A stretch of DNA of 64,000 nt from assembly GCF_008728835.1 (NCBI RefSeq), contig NZ_CP042582.1, positions 620,001-684,000 on the forward strand, written 5' to 3'. The position numbers and the translations under genes are program-made. Origin of the DNA: Hypericibacter adhaerens. GTDB taxonomy: Bacteria; Pseudomonadota; Alphaproteobacteria; Dongiales; Dongiaceae. Numbering within the stretch: the first letter of the stretch is position 1; each line of letters starts with the position of its first letter. The notes beneath the pieces were generated by a model. It was not told the origin of the DNA. It did not search any database and worked only from the letters and a program-made list of their open reading frames with translations. Positions 8,916 through 16,717 of this stretch are shown piece by piece.

Positions 8916-9320
8916 TCACGCCTCGAGCAGCTTCTTCAGGGTATCGAGATCGCGGTGCACCCAGTCGGCATCGGCGGCGAATTTCTCGTCGCTCATGCCC
9001 GGCTGCCGGAACAAGGTGAAGGTGACCAAGCTGCCGGTGCCGTCGGCATTGGCGGTCACGCGCATCGGCACATAGACCTCGACGCCCGGCGCCACGGTCA
9101 CGACATGGTCGAGCACGCCATATTCGTTGCGCGGCGCGAAGCGGATCCGCACCGGACCTTCCGGCCCTTGCGCGGTCCATTCCGTGCCGGAGGGCTCCAG
9201 GCCCGCGCCCAGTCCCGAGGCCCATTTCGCGAAGTTCCGCGGATCGGCGAGGAAGCCGTAGACCTCGGCTCTGTCGCGCTCGATCGACTGGGTGAGGACA
9301 CGAACCTCGGGGTCGGTCAT
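8916..9320 (-). CDS. SRPBCC (START/polyketide-cyclase-like) family protein
   Basis: A 134-residue protein with the helix-grip pattern of SRPBCC domains: VRVLTQSIERDRAEVYGFLADPRNFAKW at the N-terminus (split here as the beta-1 strand and the first helix), then alternating strands and a long C-terminal helix ending DLDTLKKLLEA. The family binds hydrophobic ligands; no enzyme motif is visible. It is transcribed with, and 11 bases downstream of, the DUF1275 gene on the same strand. It converges with the ABC operon end at 8855. Confidence 0.75.
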   Translation of the reverse strand: MTDPEVRVLTQSIERDRAEVYGFLADPRNFAKWASGLGAGLEPSGTEWTAQGPEGPVRIRFAPRNEYGVLDHVVTVAPGVEVYVPMRVTANADGTGSLVTFTLFRQPGMSDEKFAADADWVHRDLDTLKKLLEA

Positions 9321-9331
9321 GGCCGCCCCCG

Positions 9332-10066
9332 TCAGCGTGCCGGCGCGGCCCGGGCGGCGAGCGCGGCCCAGAGCACCGCCGATGCCGTCAGGATCGGAAC
9401 CGCGAGGCAGGCGAACCCGATGAAACGGTAGCCGAGCGCGCCGGTAAGGGCGCCGGCCGTGAAGGTCGCGACCGGCAGCCCGATCTTGCGCAGCCGCGCG
9501 GCGGCGGCCGCGCGGTCGGCGTGGCTGTGCATCAGCTCGACCAGATCGATGACGAGCTGGGTCACGTTGCCGGTCATGATCGTCGTGGGCGACAGGCTCG
9601 CGAAGAGGCTGCGCGAGGCGGCGTTCTGGATCCCCATCGCGGTCACGCCCAGCATGCCGGTCAGGATCGTCAGCGGGGCATCGCCGCTGGCGAAGGGCGA
9701 GGCGCCGATGCCCACCAACAGGAACAGGGTCAGGAAGAAGATCTGGCCCCCCAGGACCCAGCAGACCGTGTGCCGGCTGACGCGCCGGTGATTGAGCACG
9801 AAGAGATGGGTGAGGGCCACCGCCAGCACGAAGACCGGCAGGGCCAGGAGCTTGTCGACGATGCCCTGATGCTCGGTCGCGATATAGGCGCCGATCAGCA
9901 CGAAGTTGCCGGTGACATGGGCGGTGAACAGGCCGAAGAGGGCGATGAAGCCGCAGGTATCGACGAAGCCCGCCGTATAGGCCAGCAGCGCCGCGGTGAC
10001 GGCCGGCCTGGCAACGGCGGGCGGAGGAGAGGCGGCGGCCGGTACGGCGGCGGCGCTGGAGACCAT
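9332..10066 (-). CDS. YoaK/DUF1275 family membrane protein
   Basis: A 244-residue integral membrane protein with about six helices and the family opening AYTAGFVDTCGFIALFGLFT followed by HVTGNFVLIG. ATG 10066 is chosen over longer in-frame forms because GGAGGAG lies about 10 bases upstream and the extra upstream codons give a low-complexity Arg-rich stretch. The function of the family is unknown. An alanine/proline-rich cytoplasmic N-terminus of about 25 residues precedes the first helix. Confidence 0.82.
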   Translation of the reverse strand: MVSSAAAVPAAASPPPAVARPAVTAALLAYTAGFVDTCGFIALFGLFTAHVTGNFVLIGAYIATEHQGIVDKLLALPVFVLAVALTHLFVLNHRRVSRHTVCWVLGGQIFFLTLFLLVGIGASPFASGDAPLTILTGMLGVTAMGIQNAASRSLFASLSPTTIMTGNVTQLVIDLVELMHSHADRAAAAARLRKIGLPVATFTAGALTGALGYRFIGFACLAVPILTASAVLWAALAARAAPAR

Positions 10067-10104
10067 GCCTCGTTCTCTCCTCCGTTGCTCGCGTTCCGTT
10101 CTCT

Positions 10105-12054
10105 CTACACCGCCCAGCAGCCGCAGCCCAAGGCGCCCCAGAAGCTGCGCTCGTCGCTCACCGGAACCCGGCTCGCCCAGGCGCTCGCATGGTCGTGGCC
10201 ATGCACGGCGCATTCATGGCCGCAGCCGCAGGCCGCGGCCAGGGTTTTCTGCTGCTGGCCCGTCTTGCGATCCTGATAGCCGCCGAAGAGGCGCACCGGC
10301 GACCAGTCGGGGGCGGCGGCCGGCAGGGCCGGGGCGAGCGTCGAGAAATCGTCGGCACCATGGACGACCTTGCCGCCCAGGAGCGTGAGCACCGAGGAGA
10401 GATGCGCGATCTCGTCCTCCGGCACCGACATATAGTCGCCCGAGAGCACCGCGAGATCGGCGAGCTGGCCCACCGCGATCCGGCCCTTCTTGCCCTGCTC
10501 GGTTGAGAACCAGGCATTGGCCTCGGTCCAGAGCCGCAGCGCCTGCTCGCGATCCATCCGGTTGCCGGGCGGATAGAGCCGGGTGCCGCCGACCGTCTTG
10601 CCGGTCACGAGCCAGGCGAGCGAGACCCAGGGATTGTAGCTCGAGACGCGGGTGGCATCGGTGCCGGCGCCGACGGGAACGCCTGCCGCCAGCATCCGCT
10701 TGATGGGCGGGGTGCCCTCGGCCGCCTCGGCGCCGTAGCGCTCGATGAAATATTCGCCCTGGAAGGCCATGCGGTTCTGGATGGCGATGCCGCCGCCCAG
10801 GGCCGCGATGCGGTCGATGTTGCGCGGCGTGATCGTCTCGGCATGGTCGAAGAACCAGTGCAGCCCCTGGAGCGGGATCTCCTTGTTCACCTTCTCGAAC
10901 ACGTCGAGCGCACGGCCGATGGTCTCGTCATAGGTGGCGTGGAGCCGCCAAGGCCAGCGGTTCTGGGCCAGGATGCGCACCACCTGCTCGAGCTCGCCCT
11001 CCATCTTCGCCGGCATGTCGGGGCGCGGCTGGCGGAAGTCCTCGAAATCGGCCGCGGAGAAGACCAGCATCTCGCCGCCGCCATTGACGCGATAGGTATC
11101 GTCGCCCTGGCCCGGCTTCACCATGCCGACCCAGCGGCTGAAATCGTCCACCTCGCCGCCCGGCTTCTGGGTGAAGAGGTTGTAGGCGATGCGGATCGTC
11201 AGCTCCCCGTCCTTATGGAGCTTCCCGATGACCTGATAATCCTCGGGATAGTTCTGGAAACCGCCGCCGGCATCGATGGCGCCGGTGACGCCCAGCCGGT
11301 TCAGCTCGCGCATGAAGTGGCGCGTGGAGTTGAGCTGGATCTCGGGCGGCAGCTTCGGGCCCTTGGCGAGCGTCGAGTAGAGAATGGTGGCGTTGGGTTT
11401 CGCCAGCAGGAGCCCGGTCGGCTCGCTCGCGGCGTCGCGGACGATCTCGCCGCCCGGCGGGTTGGGCGTGTCCTTGCCGTAGCCCGCGGCGCGCAGGCCC
11501 GCGCGGTTGATGAGCGCCCGGTCGTAGAGATGAAGGATGAAGACCGGCGTCTCCGGCGCCACCGCATTGATCTCGTCCAGCGTCGGCAGCCGCTTCTCGG
11601 CGAACTGATGCTCGGTGAAGCCGCCCACGACCCGCACCCATTGCGGCGGCGGCGTCACCGCCACCTGGCGCTTCAGCATCGCCATCGCGTCGGCGAGCGT
11701 CGGCACGCCGTCCCAGCGCAGCTCCATGTTGTAGTTGAGGCCGCCGCGGATCACATGGAGATGGCTGTCGACCAGCCCGGGGATCGCGCGCCGTCCGCCG
11801 AGATCGAGGATCTGCGTGCCGGCGCCCTTCGTCGCCAGGATGTCGCGCGCGTCGCCGACGGCGCTGAAGCGGCCTTGGGTGATGGCCACCGCCTCGGGAT
11901 TGGGGTTGCCGCGGTCGAGCGTGGTGAAGCGGCCGTTGGTCAGGATCAGATCGGGTTGCATGGCGGCTCCTTGAACGGAATGGGGTCGGCTGGCGAGAGC
12001 CAGCGCGAGCGTGGCGGCGGAAGCGAGCAGATGGCGGCGCGAAGGACCCTTCAC
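10105..12054 (-). CDS. exported YtcJ-like amidohydrolase
   Basis: A 649-residue metal-dependent hydrolase of the YtcJ/amidohydrolase-3 type. LTNGRFTTLD near residue 39, GLVDSHLHVIRGG near 93-105 (the HxH metal motif), the conserved histidine-bearing FDHAE near 390 and the AGTDATR segment near 460 are visible. From GTG 12054 there is a twin-arginine-like signal (SRRHLLASAATLALALASR), implying Tat export. An alternative ATG at 11961 has a better ribosome binding site (AAGGAG) and would give a cytoplasmic form, so the start is uncertain. The C-terminus carries a Cys/His-rich tail (CGCGHECAVHGHDH) that could bind metal. The substrate is unknown. Confidence 0.85.
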   Translation of the reverse strand: MKGPSRRHLLASAATLALALASRPHSVQGAAMQPDLILTNGRFTTLDRGNPNPEAVAITQGRFSAVGDARDILATKGAGTQILDLGGRRAIPGLVDSHLHVIRGGLNYNMELRWDGVPTLADAMAMLKRQVAVTPPPQWVRVVGGFTEHQFAEKRLPTLDEINAVAPETPVFILHLYDRALINRAGLRAAGYGKDTPNPPGGEIVRDAASEPTGLLLAKPNATILYSTLAKGPKLPPEIQLNSTRHFMRELNRLGVTGAIDAGGGFQNYPEDYQVIGKLHKDGELTIRIAYNLFTQKPGGEVDDFSRWVGMVKPGQGDDTYRVNGGGEMLVFSAADFEDFRQPRPDMPAKMEGELEQVVRILAQNRWPWRLHATYDETIGRALDVFEKVNKEIPLQGLHWFFDHAETITPRNIDRIAALGGGIAIQNRMAFQGEYFIERYGAEAAEGTPPIKRMLAAGVPVGAGTDATRVSSYNPWVSLAWLVTGKTVGGTRLYPPGNRMDREQALRLWTEANAWFSTEQGKKGRIAVGQLADLAVLSGDYMSVPEDEIAHLSSVLTLLGGKVVHGADDFSTLAPALPAAAPDWSPVRLFGGYQDRKTGQQQKTLAAACGCGHECAVHGHDHASAWASRVPVSDERSFWGALGCGCWAV

Positions 12055-12238
12055 GGCGGGAATCCTATCCGGCGGCTGGCGGGGCGTCGTTGGAAGAGGA
12101 AAGTGGGGCGGCCGGCTCCGGCAGCAACGGGACGCGGGAACGGCTCAACGGCTCTCCGACCAGCGGAACGATAGAAGGTTTCATCACAAGCTCCTTTCGT
12201 CCGGTGCAGGGCCATCGCATGTGGCGAGGTGCTTAAAT

Positions 12239-12310
12239 CCCCTCCCCCTCAAGGGGGGAGGTGAAGAAAGCACCTTATGCGATCGCCCTCCCCCGTTCCG
12301 GGGGAGGGGA
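12239..12310. repeat. REP/BIME-like paired palindrome
   Basis: Two GC-rich palindromes 24 bases apart: CCCCTCCCCCT..AGGGGGGAGG at 12239-12261 and CCCTCCCCC..GGGGGAGGGG at 12286-12309. The same core appears at 18542, 48601, 56055, 58252 and, in a variant, 32095. It lies between the amidohydrolase promoter side and the end of the pirin gene. It probably acts at the mRNA 3' end or is a passively dispersed element. Confidence 0.75.
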
Positions 12311-12339
12311 TAATGTATCGATGCCAGTGGAATTCCGGG

Positions 12340-13038
12340 TCAGGCGGCGTCCACCAGGACGAGCTCGGCATCCTCGAGCGCGGTCACGCGCAAGACCGAT
12401 TCGTTCTGGATGGCGGCGCCGTCGCGGGCGTCGATCGTCACGCCATTGACCTCGACCTTGCCCTTGGCCGGCACGAGATAGCCGCGGCGGTTCTTGCCCA
12501 GCGTATATTCCGCCGTTTCGCCGGCCTTGAGCGTGGCGCCCAGCACGCGCGCATCGGTGCGGATCGGCAGCGCCTCGGTATCGGCCTCGTAGCCGCTGGC
12601 CAGCGTGACGAAGCGGCCCGAGCGCTCGCCCTTGGGGAAGGGCTTGGCGCCCCAGGAGGGAGTGCCGCCCCGCTTGTTGGGCAGGATCCAGATCTGGAAG
12701 ATCCTCGTCTGGCCCTGCTCGAGGTTGTATTCCGAATGGCGGATGCCCGAACCCGCGCTCATGACCTGGACATCGCCGGCCTCGGTGCGGCCGCGGTTGC
12801 CCTGGCTGTCCTGATGCGTGATGGCGCCCTCGCGGACATAGGTGATGATCTCCATGTCGGCGTGGGGATGCGCCGGGAAGCCGGAGTTGGGCGCGATGGT
12901 ATCGTCGTTCCAGACCCGCAGGCTGCCCCAGCCCATGCGCTGGGGGTCGTAATATTCCGCGAAGGAGAAGTGATGCTTGGCGTCGAGCCAGCCATGGTTG
13001 GCGCCGCCCAGCGATTCGAATGACCTGCGATCGATCAT
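12340..13038 (-). CDS. pirin family protein (YhhW/quercetinase-type)
   Basis: A 232-residue bicupin. The metal-site segment HPHADMEIITYV (two His) and GSGIRHSEYN (His and Glu) match the conserved Fe/Ni-binding site of pirins; SFAEYYDP at the start is also typical. ATG 13038 gives MIDRRSFESLGGANHGWLDA, the expected N-terminus. Longer in-frame versions run into non-coding sequence under the LysR gene. Members of this group have quercetin 2,3-dioxygenase activity in vitro. The gene is divergent from the LysR gene at 13162, a common arrangement in which the regulator controls pirin. Confidence 0.92.
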   Translation of the reverse strand: MIDRRSFESLGGANHGWLDAKHHFSFAEYYDPQRMGWGSLRVWNDDTIAPNSGFPAHPHADMEIITYVREGAITHQDSQGNRGRTEAGDVQVMSAGSGIRHSEYNLEQGQTRIFQIWILPNKRGGTPSWGAKPFPKGERSGRFVTLASGYEADTEALPIRTDARVLGATLKAGETAEYTLGKNRRGYLVPAKGKVEVNGVTIDARDGAAIQNESVLRVTALEDAELVLVDAA

Positions 13039-13126
13039 GATGTTCCGTCCTTTCCGACGCCGGCCGCCTCTCGGGAGGGCCGGCCCGTTTCCATGGCTTG
13101 ACAATGGGGTGGGCCGGCGGTTACCG

Positions 13127-13158
13127 AAATAGAAAGCATAGAAAACTATTGTTTCCAG
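13127..13158. promoter_or_regulatory. AT-rich candidate LysR operator between pirin and lysR genes
   Basis: An AT-rich island in GC-rich DNA with repeated ATAGAA half-sites facing CTAT (ATAGAAAGCATAGAAAAC followed by TATTG), ending just before the LysR start. The position between divergent genes and a loose dyad of T-N11-A type suggest a LysR binding site. I cannot define the exact half-sites. Confidence 0.4.
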
Positions 13159-13161
13159 AAA

Positions 13162-14094
13162 ATGGCCAAGCTGCCGGACTTCGAAGCCTGGGCGATCTTC
13201 GCCCGCGTTGCCTATCTCGGCTCCTTCTCGGGGGCCGCCGAGGAACTGAGCCTGTCGAAGGCGACCGTCTCGAAGGCGGTGAGCCGCCTCGAGCAGAACC
13301 TCGCCACGCCCCTGTTTCACCGCACCTCGCGACGGCTGTCGCTGACCGAGAGCGGCCGCGGCGCGCTCGAGCGCGCGGAACGGATCCTGGCGGAAGGCGA
13401 GGCGGTCGAGGCCGAGGTCAAGGCGCAGTCCGCGGCACCGCGCGGGCGCGTGCGCCTGGCAGCACCCATGTCCTTCGGCGTGGCGCATCTGTCGCCGATC
13501 CTGCCCGATTTCCTCAAGGCCTATCCGGAGGTCTCGATCGAGCTCAGCCTGAGCGACGAGCAGGTCGACCTCGTCAGCGAGAATTTCGACCTGGCCCTGC
13601 GCATCGCGACCCTGGTCGATTCCTCGTTGATCGCCCGGCGGCTCTGCGAGGTCCGCATCCTGCTGGTGGGGGCGCCCTCCTATTTCGCGGCGCATGGAAG
13701 GCCGAAGCATCCGAAGGACCTGGCCCAGCATCGCGGCCTCTTCTACACGCTGGGCCGGTCGCGGGATGCCTGGCGCTTCGTCCATAAGCGGCATGGCGAA
13801 TACGCGATCGGGATCGAGAGCCCGCTGCGCGTCAACAATGCCGAGCTCCTGACGCCGACGCTGCTGGCGGGGCTGGGCCTGGCGCTCCAGCCCGAGTTCC
13901 TGGTCTGGCGCGAGCTTCGCGCCGGCACGCTCGAGACCGTCATGACCGATTGGACCGTGCCCCCGATCGCGCTCCATCTGGTCACCCCGCCGAGCGCGAT
14001 CCGGCCGGCGCGCGTGCAGGTTCTGATGGATTTCCTGGTCAAGCGCTTCTCGGGCGGGACGGCACCCTGGGAGGCGCCGCCCCGGAAGCGCTAG
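13162..14094 (+). CDS. LysR family transcriptional regulator
   Basis: A 310-residue regulator. The N-terminal winged helix-turn-helix is clear ([20 protein letters not shown] then [19 protein letters not shown], residues ~13-51). A periplasmic-binding-like effector domain starts near residue 90 ([20 protein letters not shown]). It probably controls the divergent pirin gene and itself from the 123-base intergenic region. The effector is unknown. Confidence 0.93.
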   Translation: MAKLPDFEAWAIFARVAYLGSFSGAAEELSLSKATVSKAVSRLEQNLATPLFHRTSRRLSLTESGRGALERAERILAEGEAVEAEVKAQSAAPRGRVRLAAPMSFGVAHLSPILPDFLKAYPEVSIELSLSDEQVDLVSENFDLALRIATLVDSSLIARRLCEVRILLVGAPSYFAAHGRPKHPKDLAQHRGLFYTLGRSRDAWRFVHKRHGEYAIGIESPLRVNNAELLTPTLLAGLGLALQPEFLVWRELRAGTLETVMTDWTVPPIALHLVTPPSAIRPARVQVLMDFLVKRFSGGTAPWEAPPRKR

Positions 14095-14121
14095 GAACGG
14101 CCCTGCCGGCGGGCGGGGAGG

Positions 14122-14490
14122 TCAGACGGGAAGACCGTAATGGCGCCGGGCCGTGAGGCATTCGGGGTCGCCGGGCTGGCAGGCGCGGCAGACATCGGGG
14201 CGGACCTCGTAGATCGAGCAGGCGGTCGATCGGCCGATCTCGCCGGTGAGGGCGGCGCAGCGATCCCCCTCGCAGCGCATCTTGCCGCGGCCGGCATCGA
14301 CCAGCGCCTCGGGAATCCGCGCCAGCGCCTCCTCGCTCTCGAGCGAGAAGCGCGGCCAGTCGGCCGAATAGGCGCAGCAGGCGCCGCAGCTCTGGCAGAG
14401 CATCGAGGCGGTCTCGGGCGAAAGTCCGGTTTCGATCACGGGCTCAAGATCCCTGCTCGTCGCCTTGGCGCCGAGCCTGGGGCCGATCAT
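14122..14490 (-). CDS. YkgJ-like cysteine-cluster (Zn/Fe-chelating) protein
   Basis: A protein of about 122 residues with a cysteine pattern CQSCGACCAYS, then CEGDRCAAL, CSIYEVRPDVCRACQPGDPEC. This is the CxxCGxCC..C..YxxRPxxC layout of the YkgJ family (UPF0153), whose metal ligand and role are not settled. ATG 14490 gives a short leader before the first cysteine; longer in-frame forms overlap the cold-shock gene and are rejected. It is read in the same direction as the cold-shock gene, downstream of that gene's terminator. Confidence 0.8.
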   Translation of the reverse strand: MIGPRLGAKATSRDLEPVIETGLSPETASMLCQSCGACCAYSADWPRFSLESEEALARIPEALVDAGRGKMRCEGDRCAALTGEIGRSTACSIYEVRPDVCRACQPGDPECLTARRHYGLPV

Positions 14491-14504
14491 GCCGGCTGGC
14501 AACG

Positions 14505-14535
14505 AAAAAGCCGCCCCCAGGGCGGGGGCGGCTTT
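14505..14535 (-). terminator. rho-independent terminator of the cold-shock gene
   Basis: AAAGCCGCCCCCGCCC pairs with GGGGGCGGCTTTTT on the reverse strand: an AT-closed GC-rich stem with a short loop and a T5 tail, about 22 bases past the stop of the cold-shock gene. Confidence 0.9.
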
Positions 14536-14557
14536 CACAGTCCAGGCTGGTGCGCTC

Positions 14558-14767
14558 TTAGAGGGCCTTGAGCGTGCCGACGGCGGTCTTGCCGGTGCGG
14601 CGGTCTTCCTGGGTGTCGAAGGAGACCTTCTGGCCTTCATTGAGGGTGCGGATGCCCGCCCTCTCCAGCGCGGTGGCATGGACGAACACGTCCTTGCCGC
14701 CGTCGTCCGGCTGAATGAAGCCATAGCCCTTCTGGGTGTTGTAGAACTTCACAGTACCCGTCTTCAT
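14558..14767 (-). CDS. CspA-family cold-shock protein
   Basis: A 69-residue single cold-shock domain. RNP1 (KGYGFIQ) and RNP2 (VFVHATAL) are both intact, which indicates binding of single-stranded nucleic acid as an RNA chaperone. ATG 14767 is preceded by an AAAGGA ribosome binding site. The gene is followed by its own terminator, so it is probably monocistronic. The long non-coding region upstream could include the long 5' leader typical of cold-inducible csp genes, but I cannot show that it is thermoregulated. Confidence 0.96.
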   Translation of the reverse strand: MKTGTVKFYNTQKGYGFIQPDDGGKDVFVHATALERAGIRTLNEGQKVSFDTQEDRRTGKTAVGTLKAL

Positions 14768-15231
14768 AACTCTATCCTTTGTAGGTGACGTGGGTGCGTT
14801 GAGGGCCGAGCCCGCGCAAGATAACGCCATGCCCGCCCGAATCGTCGATGTTTGGTGGGGATCAGAACCAGCGCCCAGCGTCTGCAAAGGCGAAACGGCC
14901 CGGTAGTCCGGCCAAATGTCGATGGCAGCAAGATGGGGGCGGGCGCCCGGTTTTGCAAGCGGGTCCTTGCCGGGGGCGATCTCCCGGTCCGACCGGTTCC
15001 GCCCCGCCCCGCCGGCAATTGCCGGTTGCAAAAAGACCCTGGCCTCGTGATCCGGCGCTGCAGCGCCCGCGAGCCCGGCCGGAGCGCGGGCCGCCGCGGA
15101 AAATGCGACGCGCGGCTATGCATGCGCCGATGCTTTGCATTAACATTTGCCCGCGAATGTCGGCGCCAAGCGCTTCGGATGATTTCCGGGGCTCTTCGCC
15201 ATCACCCTGCCGGCCATCCGGGGTGAGGCAT
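14768..15231. other. 464-base intergenic region with no recognised gene
   Basis: Between the cold-shock gene and the repeat block of the second ABC operon. No open frame here has plausible coding character. It probably holds the csp promoter and leader (reverse strand) and upstream control DNA for the importer. The stretch near 15125-15180 is less GC-rich than its surroundings. Confidence 0.6.
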
Positions 15232-15300
15232 TACGCAACTGCAGCAAGGCTCACTGTGCAGCTGCAGCATGGGCCATTGTGCAACCGCAGCATGAACTGT
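15232..15300. repeat. three 23-bp direct repeats upstream of the opsin/ABC operon
   Basis: Units start at 15232, 15255 and 15278. Each has the core GCA-R-CY-GCAGCA-W-G: GCAACTGCAGCAAG, GCAGCTGCAGCATG and GCAACCGCAGCATG. The period is exactly 23 bases, close to two helical turns, so the cores lie on nearly the same DNA face. This favours a cooperative regulator-binding array located 178-246 bases before the first start codon. The regulator is unknown. Confidence 0.75.
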
Positions 15301-15316
15301 TCGATCTTGAATAGCC

Positions 15317-15378
15317 TTGACGGGTCAATGACTCGGTGCAAAGGTTCATTCCCCCGATAGCTGTTCAATAGAATGAAC
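15317..15378. promoter_or_regulatory. nested palindromes in the promoter region of the opsin/ABC operon
   Basis: TTGAC-GG-GTCAA at 15317-15328 is a perfect palindrome. GTTCATTC (15344-15351) is repeated inverted as GAATGAAC (15371-15378), and GTTCA at 15363-15367 pairs with TGAAC at 15374-15378. With the three direct repeats just upstream, this is an operator-rich control region for the gene at 15478. No confident -35/-10 pair could be chosen. Confidence 0.55.
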
Positions 15379-15477
15379 GAGCACCTCGGGCGGCCGGCGC
15401 CACCGCCAGCCGCCCCGCTGCAGCAAGAAGCCGCGACCAGCCGGCCACTGTCGGAAAACGCAGGGAGGAGTGACCAT

Positions 15478-16650
15478 ATGAAGCTGTTTCGAAGACTGAC
15501 TTATCTGTTGGCTTTGATTCCCTTGCTGTTGTCCGGCGCGGCAATGGCCGAGGGCTTGGATGAATTGCCGGCCGACCTCGTGGCGAAGCTCTACAACAAG
15601 GACATGCTCGATCCGCAGCAGCCGATCGGGCCGAGCGCCTATCGCGACTGGAAGGCGAAGCGTTCGCCGCCCTGGACCATCGGCTATGCCAGCTCCTATG
15701 CCGGCAACACCTGGCGCGCCATGGCGATGGACCGCCTGCAGAACGAGATCATTCCGAAATGGAAGCAGCTCGGCCTGCTCAAGGACGTGATCATCACCCA
15801 GTCGAACCTGAAGGACGCGGTGCAGATCCAGCAGATCCGCCAGCTCGTCGATCAGGGCGTGGACGCGATCATCGTCTGCTGCTCGAACCCGACCGCGCTC
15901 AACGCCTCGGTCAAATACGCCTATGACAAGGGCGTGCCGGTCTTCTCCTTCACCGGCTACCTGACCTCGCCCTATGCGGTGAATTCCTCGAACAACTACC
16001 AGCTCGGCGGCTATCAGGTCGGCAAGGCGCTGGTCGATCAGCTCGGCGGCAAGGGCAACGTCCTGGTCGTCGAAGGCATCACCGGCACCTCCGGCTCCGA
16101 TTCGCAGGACCGCGGCATGAAGGCGGGCCTGGCCTCCAGCAAGGACATCAAGATCGTCGGCGACGTGGCCGGCATGTGGACCGACCAGATCGGCCAGGCC
16201 GAGGTGCAGAAGTGGCTCGCGACCCATCCGGGCCAGCTCGACGGCATCATCGTCCAGTCGGCGGCGGAGCTGGGCGTGCTGCGCGCGCTCCAGCAGTCGG
16301 GCCGCAAGATGATCCCGATCACCTTCGGCGGCGAGACGGGCGCGCTCTGCTACTGGCGCAAGAACCCGGACTATCTCAAGGAGTCCTATCAGCTGTGGCC
16401 TCCCGGAGACGATATCGAGCTGATCTGGAACATCATGATGCGCACGCTCCAGGGCCAGGGCCCGAAGATCCAGTCGATCCTGGTGGACTCGGTCAAGTTC
16501 ACCTATGACGACGTGAAGACCCGTCTGCCCGAGAACTGCGACGAGAATTCGGACAAGTGGGAGAATGTCGGCATCGAGAATTGGGGCGGGACCAGCTATC
16601 TCGACCAGTTCTTCCTGCATCCGGCCGATCCCGAGAAGTACAAGCCGTAA
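15478..16650 (+). CDS. periplasmic substrate-binding protein of a ribose-type ABC importer (opsin locus)
   Basis: A 390-residue exported binding protein. ATG 15478 is preceded by GGAGGAG at 15464-15470 and followed by a standard signal peptide (RRLTYLLALIPLLL, cleavage after AMA). The first ATG in the frame (15373) is rejected because it lacks a ribosome binding site and precedes the signal peptide. The fold shows in PWTIGYASSYAGNTWRAMA, QLVDQGVDAIIVCCSNP and the hinge segment GTSGSDSQDRGMKAGL. The protein is about 60-80 residues longer than typical ribose-binding proteins, with an extension at each end. It starts the operon that contains the lysine-less opsin; its ligand would be the best clue to the operon's job. 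Confidence 0.9.
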   Translation: MKLFRRLTYLLALIPLLLSGAAMAEGLDELPADLVAKLYNKDMLDPQQPIGPSAYRDWKAKRSPPWTIGYASSYAGNTWRAMAMDRLQNEIIPKWKQLGLLKDVIITQSNLKDAVQIQQIRQLVDQGVDAIIVCCSNPTALNASVKYAYDKGVPVFSFTGYLTSPYAVNSSNNYQLGGYQVGKALVDQLGGKGNVLVVEGITGTSGSDSQDRGMKAGLASSKDIKIVGDVAGMWTDQIGQAEVQKWLATHPGQLDGIIVQSAAELGVLRALQQSGRKMIPITFGGETGALCYWRKNPDYLKESYQLWPPGDDIELIWNIMMRTLQGQGPKIQSILVDSVKFTYDDVKTRLPENCDENSDKWENVGIENWGGTSYLDQFFLHPADPEKYKP

Positions 16651-16665
16651 GACATCGCCCGATCC

Positions 16666-16694
16666 GGCCGCCGGCGCATGCGTCGCCGGCGGCC
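16666..16694 (+). terminator. stem-loop after the second substrate-binding protein gene
   Basis: GGCCGCCGGCG (16666-16676) pairs perfectly with CGCCGGCGGCC (16684-16694) with a 7-base loop, followed by CTTTTC. It sits 24 bases before the ATPase gene of the same operon. It could be a partial terminator or an mRNA 3'-protecting hairpin that favours the binding protein. Confidence 0.65.
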
Positions 16695-16717
16695 CTTTTC
16701 GGGATCGATCCCGCGAG

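Noticed and set aside
12239-12310. The GC palindromes as ordinary rho-independent terminators
   Set aside because: No T-run follows them, the core recurs at six places, and one copy is inside an operon; a repeat family explains them better.
14491-14724. Long N-terminal extension of the YkgJ-like protein
   Set aside because: It overlaps the cold-shock gene and its terminator in another frame, and has no conserved sequence.
15232-15300. Three 23-base repeats as a CRISPR array
   Set aside because: The repeats are directly adjacent without unique spacers and no cas gene is in the window.
15373-15477. N-terminal extension of the second binding protein from ATG 15373
   Set aside because: No ribosome binding site, Pro/Ala-rich composition, and it would hide the signal peptide that begins at 15478.
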